Origin: Lachnospiraceae bacterium
GTDB lineage: Bacteria > Bacillota > Clostridia > Lachnospirales > Lachnospiraceae
Assembly (NCBI GenBank): GCA_017936885.1
Contig: JAGBEO010000029.1
Coordinates: forward strand, 1 to 64,000
DNA: 64,000 nt
Direction of reading: 5' to 3'
Below are positions 62,292 to 64,000 of this stretch, piece after piece. The notes below the pieces were generated by a model. That model worked only from the letters and a program-made list of their open reading frames with translations, was not told the DNA's origin and made no database searches. A program made the position numbers and the translations under genes. Position 1 is the first letter of the stretch. Every line of letters starts with the position of its first letter.

Positions 62292-63095
62292 TTACAATAT
62301 TGCAATATTACGATCATGACTGTGCTGGCGCTGCAAGCGAAATAAATTTCTGGCGTTTTTCTCAGTGATCTCCACGACCTCATCATAAGATATACCCTTA
62401 ATCTGCGCGACCGCCTCTGCCACATAAGGCAGATTCAAAGAGGAATTGCGCCTTCCGCGATTAGGCTCCGGTGCAAGATAAGGGCTGTCTGTTTCCAACA
62501 GAATCTTTTCCATCGGAATATATTCCACCGCTTCTTTTAACTTCCTGGCATTCTGAAAAGTAACCACACCGCCGATTCCAAAATAATAGTCCATATTCAG
62601 GTATTCCCGCGCCGTCTCTTTCGTATAGGAATAGCAGTGTATGACACCGCCGATTTCTTCCGCATGGAGCGCCTGCATTATGTCAAGCGTATCCTTCGCC
62701 GCCTCCCGGGAATGAATGATCACCGGAAGCTTCACTTCCCGCGCCATTTGAAGCTGTCTCTCAAACCACACTTTCTGTACAGCAGGCTCCGGTTCGGGCC
62801 AATGGTAATCCAGACCAATCTCGCCCACTGCAACTGTCTTACTTAAATCACACCGACTGCGAAGCCATTCAAAATTTTCTTCATTTAATTCTCCTGTTTC
62901 GCTGGGATGGACACCTATAGCTCCATAGATAAAGGAGTATTTCTCCATCAACTCTGCCGTAGTCTTACAACTGTCCAGGCTTGCCCCAACGTTGATCACC
63001 GTTCCTATCCCGTGCTCCTTAAGGGATACCAGCAGTTCATCTCTATCCTCATCAAAAGCTTCATCATCGTAATGTGCATGACTTTCAAAAATCAT
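62292..63095 (-). CDS. tatD: TatD-family metal-dependent hydrolase
   Basis: A 267-residue TIM-barrel nuclease. Metal ligands are visible: ESHAHYDD at the start, GEIGLDYHW near 95, IIHSREA near 127, HCYSYT near 155 and LLETDSPYL near 205. TatD proteins are 3'-5' DNases involved in quality control. The ATG at 63095 has GGAGAG four bases ahead; an upstream ATG at 63107 overlaps that site. Confidence 0.95.
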   Translation of the reverse strand: MIFESHAHYDDEAFDEDRDELLVSLKEHGIGTVINVGASLDSCKTTAELMEKYSFIYGAIGVHPSETGELNEENFEWLRSRCDLSKTVAVGEIGLDYHWPEPEPAVQKVWFERQLQMAREVKLPVIIHSREAAKDTLDIMQALHAEEIGGVIHCYSYTKETAREYLNMDYYFGIGGVVTFQNARKLKEAVEYIPMEKILLETDSPYLAPEPNRGRRNSSLNLPYVAEAVAQIKGISYDEVVEITEKNARNLFRLQRQHSHDRNIAIL

Positions 63096-63135
63096 ATTTC
63101 TCTCCATTTCAACAGATAAATCCCAAGTTGTGAAT

Positions 63136-63164
63136 ACTGTATCATTTCATTATTATTATTTCAA
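63136..63164 (-). promoter_or_regulatory. Promoter for tatD-rsmA
   Basis: On the minus strand TTGAAA, 17 bases, TACAGT, about 40 bases before the tatD ATG. Confidence 0.55.
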
Positions 63165-63218
63165 GTGCAACAGGAAAATTATAAATTCCAATAAAAATAT
63201 TTTTTTTGAAAAAAATAC

Positions 63219-63247
63219 TTGCAATGAACGAAACAATATACTATAAT
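63219..63247 (+). promoter_or_regulatory. Promoter of tRNA-Lys
   Basis: TTGCAA, 17 bases, TATAAT, about 40 bases before the mature tRNA 5' end. Confidence 0.75.
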
Positions 63248-63294
63248 AACACTTGCGTGTTGAGCAAACCGCATTTCTTTGAATGACAGGACAT

Positions 63295-63367
63295 GCACCG
63301 CTAGCTCAGTTGGTAGAGCACCTGACTCTTAATCAGGGTGTCCAGGGTTCGAGCCCCTGGCGGTGCA
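63295..63367 (+). tRNA. tRNA-Lys (anticodon CTT)
   Basis: A 73-base cloverleaf: acceptor GCACCGC/GCGGTGC, D arm with AGCTCAGTTGGTAGAGC, anticodon stem CTGAC/ATCAG type with loop CTCTTAA, T arm with GGTTCGAGCCC and discriminator A. The CCA end is not encoded. No integrated element is seen at its 3' end within the window. Confidence 0.97.
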
Positions 63368-63375
63368 CTTTTAAA

Positions 63376-63421
63376 GGACTGATTTTGAGGACTTAGGAGC
63401 CTTGGGGTCGGTTCTTTTTTT
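63376..63421 (+). terminator. Terminator behind tRNA-Lys
   Basis: GGACTGA and TCGGTTC arms with wobble pairs, directly followed by a run of eight or nine T. Confidence 0.55.
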
Positions 63422-63458
63422 GTATAGTTTATCATAGTTTTTTAAGCGAGGTTATCAC

Positions 63459-64000
63459 ATGAAAATTACATGGTTTGGCACAGCATCACTACTGATTGAA
63501 TCCGAAGAAGACAGAATTTTGATCGATCCTTTTCTGACCTTAAAAGGCGCTGAGAATCATCCTTCCTTATTATCTTATATAAAAGAGGATTCGATTCTGA
63601 TCACACACGGACACTTTGATCATTTATCCAGCGTCCCTAAAATTATGGCAAATTCCGATGCCACCGTATACTGCTCTGCATCTTCTGCGCGCATTTTAGC
63701 AAAAAGAGGCGTAGATGGTGATCAGGTCGTTATCATCCATCCGGAAGACAATCTTATTTTCGGTTCCATTAAGGTAAAAGTATTACGGGGAAGGCATATT
63801 AAATTCGACAAGAAACTGTTTCAAAAAACGCTGCTTAGGCCGCGCACTCTTCGCTATTTATCCAATTTATTGTACTTAGGATGGAATTACCACAGATATC
63901 AGCGGCATCAGGAAACATTAACCTATCAAATAGAAGCGGAAGGCAAAGTCATACTCGTGCTGGGAAGTCCGGAACTGGATTCTTTAATAGAATATCCTAA
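63459..64000 (+). CDS. Metallo-beta-lactamase-fold hydrolase, partial (runs off the window)
   Basis: The first 180 residues of a UlaG-like/MBL-fold protein: KITWFGTASLLIES, RILIDPF, and the metal motif THGHFDHLS near residue 50, corresponding to HxHxDH. VLVLGSPEL near 170 fits the next strand. GAGG precedes the ATG. Substrate cannot be named; the 3' end lies outside the window. Confidence 0.85.
   Translation, partial: MKITWFGTASLLIESEEDRILIDPFLTLKGAENHPSLLSYIKEDSILITHGHFDHLSSVPKIMANSDATVYCSASSARILAKRGVDGDQVVIIHPEDNLIFGSIKVKVLRGRHIKFDKKLFQKTLLRPRTLRYLSNLLYLGWNYHRYQRHQETLTYQIEAEGKVILVLGSPELDSLIEYP

Noticed and set aside
63295-63367. tRNA-Lys as the attachment site of the element
   Set aside because: The element ends near 45.35 kb in flp, 18 kb away, and no integrase or 3' tRNA repeat is seen next to the tRNA.

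Overview
The window looks like chromosome of a motile, spore-forming Clostridia, most likely a Lachnospiraceae-type bacterium. This rests on a flagellin/FliS locus, BofA and a YaaL-like protein, a Tad pilus locus, glgB, rsmA, tatD, strong AGGAGG ribosome-binding sites and moderately AT-rich codon use. No species can be named from the sequence alone.

Bases 1 to about 45,350 are a large conjugative mobile element whose left end lies outside the window. Its backbone is a set of leftward operons. (i) 10.1-1.0 kb: pilin-like protein, VirB4 amino-domain paralogue, VirB4, NlpC/P60 hydrolase, PcfB-like protein, TraG/VirD4. (ii) 17.1-11.2 kb: a TadA/VirB11-type ATPase, an A24 prepilin-peptidase-like protein, an unknown protein and two cysteine-rich exported proteins. 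(iii) 20.8-17.1 kb: a 42-residue protein, a DUF5688-like protein, two SpoVG paralogues and a MOBP-type relaxase. (iv) 22.1-20.9 kb: a small protein and an ArdC-like protein. (v) 24.6-22.3 kb: a coiled-coil protein, a MobC-like protein, a 41-residue protein and RadC. An oriT candidate with an IncP-like nic site lies at about 24.93 kb beside six TACGNNNCCGTA repeats. A rightward operon (37.5-43.8 kb) carries three tyrosine recombinases plus a TnpC-like protein, an arrangement akin to Tn554, followed by a ParM/ParR-like pair.

Cargo fills 25.1-37.2 kb: a DUF262/GmrSD-like protein, a FokI-like type IIS restriction enzyme with two separate methyltransferases, an unrecognised five-gene operon containing a glycine-zipper membrane protein, a phospholipase-D-fold protein, a nitroreductase-family protein and an XRE regulator. 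Smaller cargo lies at both ends: a GNAT acetyltransferase, a broken nucleoside phosphorylase gene, a MerR-TipAS regulator and two paralogous small proteins.

The most striking non-coding signal is a bipartite element, GTTTCGGATTAG, 8-9 bases, then TGTCCCACA. It occurs six times, once before each backbone operon and always in gene sense. It is absent in front of the cargo. It looks like an element-specific promoter, operator or RNA signal coordinating the whole machine.

The right end of the element lies inside a Flp pilin gene: the pilin helix breaks off at about 45,350. Beyond it, leftward, is the host Tad operon (prepilin peptidase, CpaE, CpaF, TadB, TadC), then bofA, a YaaL-like gene (rightward), fliS, flagellin, a large DUF6240-like protein, glgB, a TPR plus degenerate AAA protein, rsmA and tatD. 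A rightward tRNA-Lys(CTT) and the start of a metallo-beta-lactamase-fold protein close the window.
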